Source: Streptomyces apocyni
GTDB lineage: Bacteria > Actinomycetota > Actinomycetes > Streptomycetales > Streptomycetaceae
DNA length: 64,000 nucleotides
Assembly (NCBI RefSeq): GCF_009739465.1
Contig: NZ_WHOM01000036.1
Coordinates: 186,001-250,000 of the forward strand
Direction of reading: 5' to 3'
Below are positions 14,410 through 22,712 of the stretch, piece by piece; the stretch's first letter is position 1; the number at the start of each line of letters is the position of its first letter. Under the pieces are notes generated by a model that was given only the letters and a program-made list of their open reading frames with translations, did not search any database and had not been told where the DNA came from. The translations under genes were made by a program, and so were the position numbers.

Positions 14410-17196
14410 ATGGCGGATCTGCTGGGCTTTGTGCTGAGCGGGTTGGTCTCGGGTGCGCTGTACGCCCTGCTGGCGACGGGACTGGTGCTCTCGTACTCGG
14501 CGTCCGGGCTTTTCAACTTCGCTCACGGCGCCACGGCTTATCTGTGTGCGCTCACCTTTTACGAACTGCGTTCCGGCTTCGGCTGGCCCGCCGTCCCGAC
14601 GGCACTGCTGGTGGTGTGTGTCCTCGCCCCGGCGCTCGGCTGGGGGCTTGACCGGCTGATGTTCCGCAAGTTGGCGCGGGTCGGCGAGACGGCCCAGATC
14701 GTGGCGACGATCGGACTGCTGGTCGCGCTGCCCGCGCTCGGCATGTGGGTGGTGGAGCTGCTGGAGGACGCGGGCGCGCCGGTGCGGCCCGCCGAGAACG
14801 CGTTCGGGCTCCCCGGGGTCGGGCCGAGCCCGGCCACGTCCTGGCAGCTGATGGACGGGGTCGGCGTCGACTCCGACCAGCTCATCACCTGGGTGGCCAC
14901 GGCGGTGGTGGCGGTCGGTCTGTGGGTGCTGATGCGGCACACCCCGCTGGGGCTGCGGCTGCGGGCCTCGGTCGACAACCGGTCCCTGGTGGAACTGCGC
15001 GGGATGAGCGCCGACCGGCTGTCGTCGGTGGCATGGATGCTGTCGTCGGCGCTGGCCGGGCTCGCGGGGGTGCTCGCGACGCCGCTGCTGGGTCTTTCGG
15101 CGCACGACTACACGCTCTTCCTGTTCGTCTCGGCGACCGCGGCGGTGCTCGGGCGGTTCGCCTCGATCCCGCTCGCCTTCGCGGGCGGGCTGGCGCTCGG
15201 GGTGCTGCAGAACCTGGTCGCGGGGTACGCCTCGTTCGCCGAGCGGATCACCGGGTTCCGTACCGCCGTGCCGTTCCTGATCCTCTTCGCCGGGCTGCTG
15301 CTGGTGGCCAGGCGGCAGCGTACGGCGGGCACGGCGGCGGCCGACGCCCCGCCGGTCGACTATCTGGCGAGCCGGTCGTGGGCGCGGCGCTGGGGGCCGT
15401 GGGCGGTCGGCGCGGTGCTGCTGGCCGTGTCCTTCTACACCGTCACGACGCCCTTCTGGAGCGGCATCCTGGCCGGGGGGCTGGCGATCTCCCTGGTGTT
15501 CGTGTCGTTCACCGTGGTGACCGGGCTCGGGGCGATGGTCTCGCTGGCACAGGCGACCTTCGTCACGGGCGCGGCGCTGGTGGCGGGGCTGCTGATGAGC
15601 CACGGCTGGCCGTTCCTCGGGGCGGCGCTGGTCGGAACGTGTGTGGCCGCGGTGCTCGGAGCGCTGGTGGCGCTGCCCGCGCTCCGGCTCGGCGGACGGT
15701 CCCTCGCGCTCGCCACGCTGGCGCTGGCGTTCCTCGCCGACCATGTCCTGTTCCAGATCGGCTGGTTGCGCAACGGTGACACCGGGTGGGCGATCCCGCG
15801 GCCCGCGTTCGGCCCGGTGGACCTGAGCGACGACCGGGCGATGGGGGTGGCGATGGTCGTACTCGTCACGGCCGCCGTGGCGGCGCTCAGCGCACTGCGG
15901 AACTCGGCCTCGGGGCGCGCGATGCTCGCGGTGCGCTCCGCACCGGCCGCGGCGATGGCCTGCGGCGTCTCCGTGATCCGTACGAAACTGCTGCTGTTCA
16001 CCCTGTCGGCGGGGCTCGCCGGGTTCGGCGGCGTGCTGTACGCCTCGTACAACACCCGTATCACCGCGACCGACTTCACCGCGATGACCGGGCTGATCTG
16101 GCTGGCGGTGGTGGTCGCGGCGGGGGTGCGCAGGCCGCAGTTCGCGGTGGTGGCGGGGCTGGTGTTCGCGGTGGTCCCACACGTGATCGCGGACTATGTG
16201 ACGCAGTCCGCGCATCTGCCGGTGATTCTGTTCGGGCTGGCGGGGTTGGCCCTGGCCAACGATCCGGACGGTTACTGCGCGGCCGTACCGACGCGGCTGC
16301 ATCGGCGCAGGGCCGCCACCCCCTCCCCCGTACGGGCTAACGTGACGCCGCGCCCGGCGCCCACGCACGGCACAGACGGCACGCACGGCACAGACAGCGC
16401 GGACGGCACAGCTCGGGAGAGCTCCGCGCCCGCGCTCGAACTGCGCGGCATCCACGCCGGGTACGACGGGGCGTCCGTGCTGCACGGAGTCGACCTCGTC
16501 GTACGCCCAGGTGAGCTCCTGGCGCTGCTCGGGCCCAACGGTGCCGGGAAGTCGACGCTGTGCAAGGTGGCGGCGGGCCTGCTCGTGCCACGCGGCGGCC
16601 AGGTGTACGTCGACGCGCGGGACGCCACCCGTGAGGGGCCGGTCGGGCGGTCCAGAGCGGGGGTGGTGCTCGCCCCGGAAGGGCGGGGGATCTTCCCGGC
16701 GCTCACCATCGAGGAGAACCTCGCGCTGCACCTGCGCGAGCGCGTGGAGCGGGACGCGGTGTACGCGCGCTTCCCCTCACTCGCCGCCCGCCGCAAGATC
16801 ACCGCCGGGTCGCTGTCCGGCGGCGAGCAGCAGCTGCTCGCCCTCGCACCCCTCCTGCAACGGCCGCCGAGGGTTCTGGTCGCGGACGAGCCCTCGCTCG
16901 GCCTCGCCCCCCGGGTGGTCGACGACGTCTTCGATCTGCTCACCCAGTTGCGCGACGCGGGCACCGCGCTGCTCCTGGTCGAGGAGAAGGCAGCCGAGGT
17001 GCTGGGCGTCGCCGACACGGTCGCGTATCTCGCGCAGGGCCGCGTCTCGTGGTGCGGCCCGCGCGCCGACGTCAGGGTCGACCAGCTCACCGAGGCGTAC
17101 CTGGGGATGGCAGATGAGCCGAGCGCCCCCGGTGTACCCGGTGCGCCGGATGCACCCGATACGCCCGATGGCGCACAGGAGGTGTCACGGCCATGA
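14410..17196 (+). CDS. Fused Liv-type permease-permease-ATPase (LivH-LivM-LivF in one chain)
   Basis: 928 residues containing three proteins that are normally separate. Residues 1 to about 305 are a LivH-like permease (LVSGALYALLATGLVLSYS, FNFAHGATAYL). About 325-625 is a LivM-like permease (GLGAMVSLAQATFVTG, LIWLAVVVAAGVRRPQF). A hydrophilic linker with GTDGTHGTD repeats follows. About 675-905 is a LivF-like ATPase with Walker A GPNGAGKST (708-716), signature LSGGEQQ (802-808) and Walker B VLVADEPSLGLAP. The start ATG 14410 lies after the binding-protein stop; earlier in-frame codons run inside that gene. Its stop overlaps the next ATPase start (ATGA). I checked the frame across both junctions and saw no stop, so the fusion looks genuine. 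Confidence 0.9.
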   Translation: MADLLGFVLSGLVSGALYALLATGLVLSYSASGLFNFAHGATAYLCALTFYELRSGFGWPAVPTALLVVCVLAPALGWGLDRLMFRKLARVGETAQIVATIGLLVALPALGMWVVELLEDAGAPVRPAENAFGLPGVGPSPATSWQLMDGVGVDSDQLITWVATAVVAVGLWVLMRHTPLGLRLRASVDNRSLVELRGMSADRLSSVAWMLSSALAGLAGVLATPLLGLSAHDYTLFLFVSATAAVLGRFASIPLAFAGGLALGVLQNLVAGYASFAERITGFRTAVPFLILFAGLLLVARRQRTAGTAAADAPPVDYLASRSWARRWGPWAVGAVLLAVSFYTVTTPFWSGILAGGLAISLVFVSFTVVTGLGAMVSLAQATFVTGAALVAGLLMSHGWPFLGAALVGTCVAAVLGALVALPALRLGGRSLALATLALAFLADHVLFQIGWLRNGDTGWAIPRPAFGPVDLSDDRAMGVAMVVLVTAAVAALSALRNSASGRAMLAVRSAPAAAMACGVSVIRTKLLLFTLSAGLAGFGGVLYASYNTRITATDFTAMTGLIWLAVVVAAGVRRPQFAVVAGLVFAVVPHVIADYVTQSAHLPVILFGLAGLALANDPDGYCAAVPTRLHRRRAATPSPVRANVTPRPAPTHGTDGTHGTDSADGTARESSAPALELRGIHAGYDGASVLHGVDLVVRPGELLALLGPNGAGKSTLCKVAAGLLVPRGGQVYVDARDATREGPVGRSRAGVVLAPEGRGIFPALTIEENLALHLRERVERDAVYARFPSLAARRKITAGSLSGGEQQLLALAPLLQRPPRVLVADEPSLGLAPRVVDDVFDLLTQLRDAGTALLLVEEKAAEVLGVADTVAYLAQGRVSWCGPRADVRVDQLTEAYLGMADEPSAPGVPGAPDAPDTPDGAQEVSRP

Positions 17197-18002
17197 CCGG
17201 ATTCGTGCTTGAGGCCCGGGATGTCGGCGTGCGTTTCGGTGGCGTACGCGCCCTCAGCGGTGTGTCACTCGGGGTGCGCGCTGGCGAGGTGTGCGGGCTG
17301 ATCGGGCCGAACGGCGCGGGCAAGACGACGCTGTTCGACGTCGTCTCCGGCATCCGCCGCCCGGACGCGGGCCGCGTCCTGCTGGACGGCGCGGACATCA
17401 CCCGCCGTTCCCCCGTCTGGCGGGCCCGGCACGGGATGCGCCGTACCTTCCAGCGCCAGCAGTTGTTCGGGCAGCTCACGGTGGCCGACAACCTGCTGGT
17501 CGCGCAGGAGTGGCGCGGCGGCGGGGGCGGTCTGGCCGCCGACATGCTGGCGGCACCCAGCCGGCGTAGCCGGGCGGCGGCACGCGCGGAGCGCGCCACG
17601 GCGGTGCTCCGCGCCTGCGGTCTGGCATCCCTGGCGGACAGCTCCGCGGGCGCGCTGCCGGTCGGCCGGGCCCGTATGGTCGAACTGGCCCGCGCCCTGG
17701 CCGATCCGCCCCGGGTGCTGCTCCTGGACGAGCCCGCCTCCGGGATGACCGCGGACGAGCGGGTCCAGCTGTCCGCGGTCATCCGCCGCCTGGCGGACGA
17801 ACAGGGCTGCGCGGTGTTGCTCGTCGAGCACAACGTGGCCTTCGTGATGGAGCTCTGCGCCCGGGTCGTCGTCCTCGATCTGGGCGCGGTACTCGCCGAG
17901 GGTACGGCGGCCGAGGTCCGGGCCGACGCGGCGGTGCGGGACGCGTACCTGGGCACCGCGTCCGTAAACGGCCGGTCAACGGGAATGCCCGCACCGCCCT
18001 GA
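17193..18002 (+). CDS. ABC transporter ATP-binding protein (LivG-like)
   Basis: 269 residues. Walker A GPNGAGKTT in GLIGPNGAGKTTLFDVVSG, the LivG-typical MRRTFQRQQLFGQLTVADNL, Walker B VLLLDEPASGM and the H-loop VLLVEHN. The ABC signature is the degenerate ALPVGRARMVELARAL instead of LSGGQ, so this subunit may contribute one weak ATPase site in the heterodimer with the fused ATPase domain. The start overlaps the preceding stop by 4 nt, indicating translational coupling. Confidence 0.9.
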   Translation: MTGFVLEARDVGVRFGGVRALSGVSLGVRAGEVCGLIGPNGAGKTTLFDVVSGIRRPDAGRVLLDGADITRRSPVWRARHGMRRTFQRQQLFGQLTVADNLLVAQEWRGGGGGLAADMLAAPSRRSRAAARAERATAVLRACGLASLADSSAGALPVGRARMVELARALADPPRVLLLDEPASGMTADERVQLSAVIRRLADEQGCAVLLVEHNVAFVMELCARVVVLDLGAVLAEGTAAEVRADAAVRDAYLGTASVNGRSTGMPAPP

Positions 18003-18048
18003 TCGTTCAGGATGGAGGTCCCACACGACCACGTAAGGAACGAGACCC

Positions 18049-18894
18049 GTGAGCAGCAAGGTCCCGAGCAAGACCCTCAACAACGGCGTCGAGATGCCCC
18101 AGCTGGGCTTCGGTGTCTGGCAGGTCGAGGATGAGGAGGCCACGCGGGCCGTCGGCACCGCGCTCGAGGCCGGGTACCGCAGCATCGACACGGCCGCCGT
18201 CTACGAGAACGAGCAGGGCACGGGCAAGGCCCTGGCCGCGTCCGGCATCCCCCGCGACGAGCTCTTCGTCACCACCAAGCTGTGGAACAGCGCGTCACAG
18301 ACGTGGCAGCGCGACGACGTGATGCGCGAGTTCGACGCGTCGCTGGCCAAGCTGGGCCTGGACTACGTGGATCTGTACCTGATCCACTGGCCGCGCGCGA
18401 TGCGCGACGACTTCCTCGCCATCTGGCGGACGTTCGAGGAGATCGCCAGCAGCGGCCGGGCGAAGGCGATCGGTGTCTCCAACTTCCAACCCGCGCACCT
18501 GCGCCGCCTGCTGGACGAGACCTCGGTGGTCCCGGCGGTGAACCAGATCGAACTGCACCCGCAGTTCCAGCAGTCGGAGCCCCGCGCGTTCCACGCCGAG
18601 CACGGCATCGCGACCGAGGCCTGGTCGCCGCTGGGCCAGGGCAAGGGCCTGCTGGAGGTCCCGACCATCGTCGCCATCGCCCAGAAGCACGACCGCACCC
18701 CGGCCCAGGTCGTGCTCCGCTGGCACGTCCAGCTGGGCAACATCGTGATCCCCAAGTCCGTGACCCCGTCCCGGATTCGGGAGAACCTCGACGTCTTCGG
18801 CTTCGAGCTGGACGACGAGGACCTCACGGCCATCGCCGTTCTCGACGAGGGCCGCCGCCTGGGCCCGAATCCGGACACCTTCGACTACAACTGA
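18049..18894 (+). CDS. Aldo/keto reductase (2,5-diketo-D-gluconate reductase type)
   Basis: 281-residue TIM-barrel NADPH-dependent oxidoreductase. The catalytic tetrad is Asp47 and Tyr52 (SIDTAAVYENEQG), Lys77 (VTTKLWN) and His113 (LIHWP). The NADPH-binding IPKSVTPSRIRENLDVFGFEL segment is intact. GTG start with AAGGAA about 10 nt before it. It stands alone and converges on the STAND NTPase gene with only 5 bp between the stops. Confidence 0.92.
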   Translation: MSSKVPSKTLNNGVEMPQLGFGVWQVEDEEATRAVGTALEAGYRSIDTAAVYENEQGTGKALAASGIPRDELFVTTKLWNSASQTWQRDDVMREFDASLAKLGLDYVDLYLIHWPRAMRDDFLAIWRTFEEIASSGRAKAIGVSNFQPAHLRRLLDETSVVPAVNQIELHPQFQQSEPRAFHAEHGIATEAWSPLGQGKGLLEVPTIVAIAQKHDRTPAQVVLRWHVQLGNIVIPKSVTPSRIRENLDVFGFELDDEDLTAIAVLDEGRRLGPNPDTFDYN

Positions 18895-18899
18895 CGGAA

Positions 18900-21800
18900 T
18901 CAGCAGGTCGTCCGGTACGCGACGGCGGGCAGGTGCGCACGCCACGCGTCGCGTGACAGCCCGCCGTGGGCGCGGTCGCAGACGGCGCTGGCCGCGCGGG
19001 TTAGGGACATGGTGACGGTACGGACGGGGAGGTAGCTGGTGGCCACCCGTAGGTCGCTCCCGCTGAACCCGATGGCCAGCACCGGCGCCCCCGCCCCCGG
19101 TATCGAGCCACCGGGCAGCCCCGGAGCACCGGTCTCCCACAGCCGTACGGAACCGTCCGCCGACCCGGCCGCCAGATAGCGGCCGTCCGGCGAGAAGGAG
19201 AGGACCGGCGGTGCCTGCTCCTCGTACTCGCCGGAGGCGAGGACCGCCAGACGGCGGGCGTCGCGGGTTTCGTCGGTGCCGCGGGTATCCCAGAGCGTGA
19301 GTCTGCCCTTGCGGTCCGCCGCGGCGAGATACCGGCCGTCGGGGCTCTGGGCCGCGGCCCAGAGCATGTCCTCGCCACGCACCACCTGGTCCGTGCTGCC
19401 CGTCGTCAGATCACGCAGCGCCCCGTCATCGGTGAGCAGCAGACGGCCGTCGGGGCTGAGCGTGCTGGGCATTCCGTCCGCTGACTCACGCAGCAGCCGG
19501 GTGGGGGCGCGGCCGTCGAGCTGCCAGACCTCAAGCTGCCAGTCGTCGTTGTCCATCGTCCCCGCGGGCTGTCCGGCAGCGATAACGCGGTCGCCACCGG
19601 GTGATACCGCGAGGCGATCGGGGTGGGCCCGCAAGGTCGTCTGCCAGGTCTGACGCTTGGCCTCGAGGTTCCACAGCCGGATGCGGGTGCCGCGTGCGCC
19701 GCCGAGACCGGCCGCGTAGGCGAGACCGCGGCCGTCCTCGGAGAACGCCAGATGCCGCGCGCAGTCCTGGCAGGCCCGGCCGGGCAGGGTGGCGACGAGG
19801 TTCCCGGTGCGCGCGTCGCGGAGCTGAAATTCCAGGTCTCCGCCGCGCGGTTGGGTGATTGCCAGCGTGCGCCCGTCGGGGCTGAAGCGTGCGCTGTCGA
19901 ACGGACGAGGGCGTGGCTGGCTCGTGGCCAGGGCGTCGCGTATGTCGAGGGTGCGTACCACGGCGGGGGTGTCACGGTAGCGGATCACGCCGTCTGCCAT
20001 GTCCAGCCGGATGTCAGCGGTGGTACGGCTGTCGAGTGGGTGCCGGAGCATCGGGGAGTTCGGCGTGTCGGTCCGCCAGAGCGCGATCTCTCCCCCTCGG
20101 TCCCCGTGGGACCGGGTGACCGCGTACTCGCCGTCCGCTCCGAAGGCCACGTCGGCGCCCTGGATGCCGGGCAGCTTGATCTTCGGGCGCTCCTGGCCCG
20201 CGCGCAGATCCCAGGTGCGGATGCCGTCGGAGACCGGGAAGGCGACGGCGCGACTGTCGGGGGTGAAGGTGAACTCCTGGGCCGCGCAGAGCTGTCGCTC
20301 CACCGTGCGGGGCACGTCGCTGGGCAGCCTGCGTCGCTGGGTGACGTCCCACAGGGTGAGCCGCTCTCCCCGATCCGAGCAGACGGCCAGCAGCCGGTCG
20401 TCCGGGCTCAGCACCCCAGAGAGCTCTTCGTCTCCCGTACCCGTGGCCTGCACGAGCAGGCGGCGCGCTGCACTGTCCCACACCTGGACGGTGAAGCCGC
20501 CGGCCCGCCGCCGCTCGATGAGGACGGTTCTGCCGCTCGGCCCGAACCTGGCTTCGGTGTCCCTCCAGCCTCCACCACCGAAGTCCGGACTCCCCGCTCG
20601 GCGCGCGCCGATGTCCTGTACCAGGACTCCACGTTGGGTGATGTGCACCACCCGCTGACCGTCAGGGCTTACATCCGCGAGGGTCTTCGATGGCTCCGGC
20701 TGGGCGTACTCTCCCATGCGCTGGTGATTTCGTACGTCCCACCGCACCAGCCGGTCCCGGGCGACGGTCACCAGGATGCGGCCGTCCGCGCTGAGGTGAC
20801 CGGGCGTGTTCGCCGCGACCGCACGACCGGTCGGGGCGAACGCGTCTATCTGCCGCTGGCTGCTGGCCGATCTGACCGCCTCCCGGGTCTCTGGCAGGTC
20901 GGCGATCCGCCAGGCCGCCACACTCAAGCGCATCGCCGTACGGGGATCGGAGTCCCGCAGCGCCGAGGCGACACCCGCGATCCGGCGCGCCTCGGCTTCG
21001 TCGCGCTGCCGGGCGTTGTCGCGGCTCTGCTGCCAGGCCAACGCGCCGGTGACCACGGCGAGGCAGAGCAGCACGGCTAGCGCCGCGCTCAGGACGCGCT
21101 GTCTGCGGGCGGCGCGGGCCTTCGCGCGTACGCCCTGGTCCTCGGCCTCGACCCCAGCTTCCAGGAACTCCCACTCACGTTCGGTGAGTTCAGTCCGGTT
21201 GTCGCCAAACGCTTCGCGTGCGGCGGTCAGCCGCGCCCCCCGGTACAGGGCGCCCGGGTCTCGGTCGAGTGACTCCCAGGCGGACGCCGCCTCGGTCAGC
21301 GCGCGGTGTAACCGCAGCCGCTCCCGGTCCTGTTCGACCCAGCCGCGCAGCCGTGGCCAGGCGGTGATCAGCGCCTCGTGCGCGAGCTCGACGATGTCGC
21401 CGTCCACGGTGAGCAGCCGGGCCCGCACCAGTCGTTCCCGTACGCCGTCGCCGTCCGGGGGGAGTTCGGCACGGGCTACTGGCCTGCGGGTGTCGTGGGT
21501 GCCGTCGCCTGGCGACACCATCCGCAGCAGCAGGGAGCGCGCCACGGCGGCCTCGGCCTCGGTGAGATCCGCGAAGACGCCCTCGGCGGTGTGCGCGATG
21601 GCGCCCTGGACACCACCGATCGTGTCGTACGCGGCCTCGGTCAGCGTACGGCCACGGCGTCGGCGCCAGACCTCCAGCAGGGCGTGCGACATCAGCGGCA
21701 GGCCCCCGGGCTCGGCCGCCACGTCGGACACGATGCGTGTGGTCAGCGCGCGTTCCACCACCAGCCGTTCGGTGGTAGCGGGACGGACGACGGCCTCCCT

Positions 21801-22613
21801 GAGCTGCTCCGGCGTCATGGGACCGACCAGGAGGTTCGCGGCGCGCAGGGCGTCGGCAAGCGGGCCATGCTCGGCGCAGCGCCCGTAGAAGTCGGCGCGC
21901 ACCACGATGATCACGCGCAGGCGGCTGTCGGGGGCGCGTGCGGTGAGCAGCAGGTCGATGAACCGGGCCCGCTCGGCGGAGTCACGGCAGAGCGTGAAGA
22001 CCTCTTCGAACTGGTCAGCCACCAGGAGCGTTTCCCCCTCGCCCGCCGCTGGAGCGAGGAGGGCGCGGTGGGCGTGGGCGGGCCGGTCTCCCGGGGTGAG
22101 GACGCGGATGGCGGCCAGCCGCCGTGCGGCGTCGGTCTCCTCGCGCAGGGCCGGGATCAGTCCGGCCCGCAGCAGGGACGACTTGCCGCTCCCTGAGGCG
22201 CCGACGACTGCGACGACGCGATGCTGGGCGACCGCTTCGGCCAGCTCCGCGACGAGTGCGTCACGGCCGAAGAAGACGGCCCGGTCGTCGGGGCCGAAGC
22301 GGGCTAGACCGCGGTACGGAGAAGGGGACTCATCCGGCGCGGACAGGGCGGGCTCGGCGGTGGCCTCCCGCCAACGGCCCTCCCAGTCCGCGCGGTCGCC
22401 GTCACACGCGCTCACGTAGGCGAGCAGCACCGGCAGCGAGGGCAGCCGCTCACCGGCGGCCGCCGCGGACAGAGTGGGCGCCGAGTACCCGGCGCGCTGG
22501 GCCATCGCGCGGTAGGTCGGGTTGCCCGCCTTCTGGCGCAGCGTGCGTAGGTCGTACGCGAACTGCTGGACCGTGCCCGCGGTGGGATCGAGCGGCTTCT
22601 CCCGTCGCCCCAT
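18900..22613 (-). CDS. STAND-type NTPase (nSTAND1) with N-terminal HTH and C-terminal WD40-like repeats
   Basis: 1237 residues. An XRE-like helix-turn-helix region lies at about residues 15-65 (LRTLRQKAGNPTYRAMAQRAGYS is its core, split here by family comparison). The STAND NTPase follows, with Walker A GASGSGKSS (138-146) and Walker B LLVADQFEEVF. A winged-helix/helical arm comes next, then one membrane-like helix at about 507-527 (LSAALAVLLCLAVVTGALAW). The C-terminal half contains many WD40-like blades with LSPDGRLLLT, FSPDGRYLAAGSADGSVRLW and similar phrases. The ATG at 22613 starts MGRREKP. Members of this class are signal-sensing switches, several tied to phage defence or cell-death programmes; the trigger here is unknown. 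Confidence 0.9.
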   Translation of the reverse strand: MGRREKPLDPTAGTVQQFAYDLRTLRQKAGNPTYRAMAQRAGYSAPTLSAAAAGERLPSLPVLLAYVSACDGDRADWEGRWREATAEPALSAPDESPSPYRGLARFGPDDRAVFFGRDALVAELAEAVAQHRVVAVVGASGSGKSSLLRAGLIPALREETDAARRLAAIRVLTPGDRPAHAHRALLAPAAGEGETLLVADQFEEVFTLCRDSAERARFIDLLLTARAPDSRLRVIIVVRADFYGRCAEHGPLADALRAANLLVGPMTPEQLREAVVRPATTERLVVERALTTRIVSDVAAEPGGLPLMSHALLEVWRRRRGRTLTEAAYDTIGGVQGAIAHTAEGVFADLTEAEAAVARSLLLRMVSPGDGTHDTRRPVARAELPPDGDGVRERLVRARLLTVDGDIVELAHEALITAWPRLRGWVEQDRERLRLHRALTEAASAWESLDRDPGALYRGARLTAAREAFGDNRTELTEREWEFLEAGVEAEDQGVRAKARAARRQRVLSAALAVLLCLAVVTGALAWQQSRDNARQRDEAEARRIAGVASALRDSDPRTAMRLSVAAWRIADLPETREAVRSASSQRQIDAFAPTGRAVAANTPGHLSADGRILVTVARDRLVRWDVRNHQRMGEYAQPEPSKTLADVSPDGQRVVHITQRGVLVQDIGARRAGSPDFGGGGWRDTEARFGPSGRTVLIERRRAGGFTVQVWDSAARRLLVQATGTGDEELSGVLSPDDRLLAVCSDRGERLTLWDVTQRRRLPSDVPRTVERQLCAAQEFTFTPDSRAVAFPVSDGIRTWDLRAGQERPKIKLPGIQGADVAFGADGEYAVTRSHGDRGGEIALWRTDTPNSPMLRHPLDSRTTADIRLDMADGVIRYRDTPAVVRTLDIRDALATSQPRPRPFDSARFSPDGRTLAITQPRGGDLEFQLRDARTGNLVATLPGRACQDCARHLAFSEDGRGLAYAAGLGGARGTRIRLWNLEAKRQTWQTTLRAHPDRLAVSPGGDRVIAAGQPAGTMDNDDWQLEVWQLDGRAPTRLLRESADGMPSTLSPDGRLLLTDDGALRDLTTGSTDQVVRGEDMLWAAAQSPDGRYLAAADRKGRLTLWDTRGTDETRDARRLAVLASGEYEEQAPPVLSFSPDGRYLAAGSADGSVRLWETGAPGLPGGSIPGAGAPVLAIGFSGSDLRVATSYLPVRTVTMSLTRAASAVCDRAHGGLSRDAWRAHLPAVAYRTTC

Positions 22614-22685
22614 ACCGCCCCCGTTTCCCTCGCCTGCCTGTCCGACCCCGGCCGACCCTCCCAGCACTGTCCAACAGCCTGGATC

Positions 22686-22703
22686 ACGCTAGCAATTGAT
22701 AAT
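22686..22703. promoter_or_regulatory. Back-to-back -10 elements between the STAND NTPase and glycosyltransferase
   Basis: GATAAT (22698-22703, plus strand) ends 9 nt before the glycosyltransferase ATG, which would give a leaderless or nearly leaderless transcript. TAGCGT (minus strand, complement of 22686-22691) is a Streptomyces-like -10 for the NTPase gene. No good -35 hexamers were found, so this is tentative. Confidence 0.35.
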
Positions 22704-22712
22704 CGCCCGCCG

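Noticed and set aside
14374..16731. Long minus-strand frame opposite the fused permease
   Set aside because: Arg/His/Gln/Gly-rich, no recognisable domain, opposite a clear transporter.
16816..17196. Possible stop or frameshift separating the ATPase domain from the permeases
   Set aside because: Reading the frame across the linker and into Walker A shows no stop, and no alternative start with a ribosome site is present in the linker.
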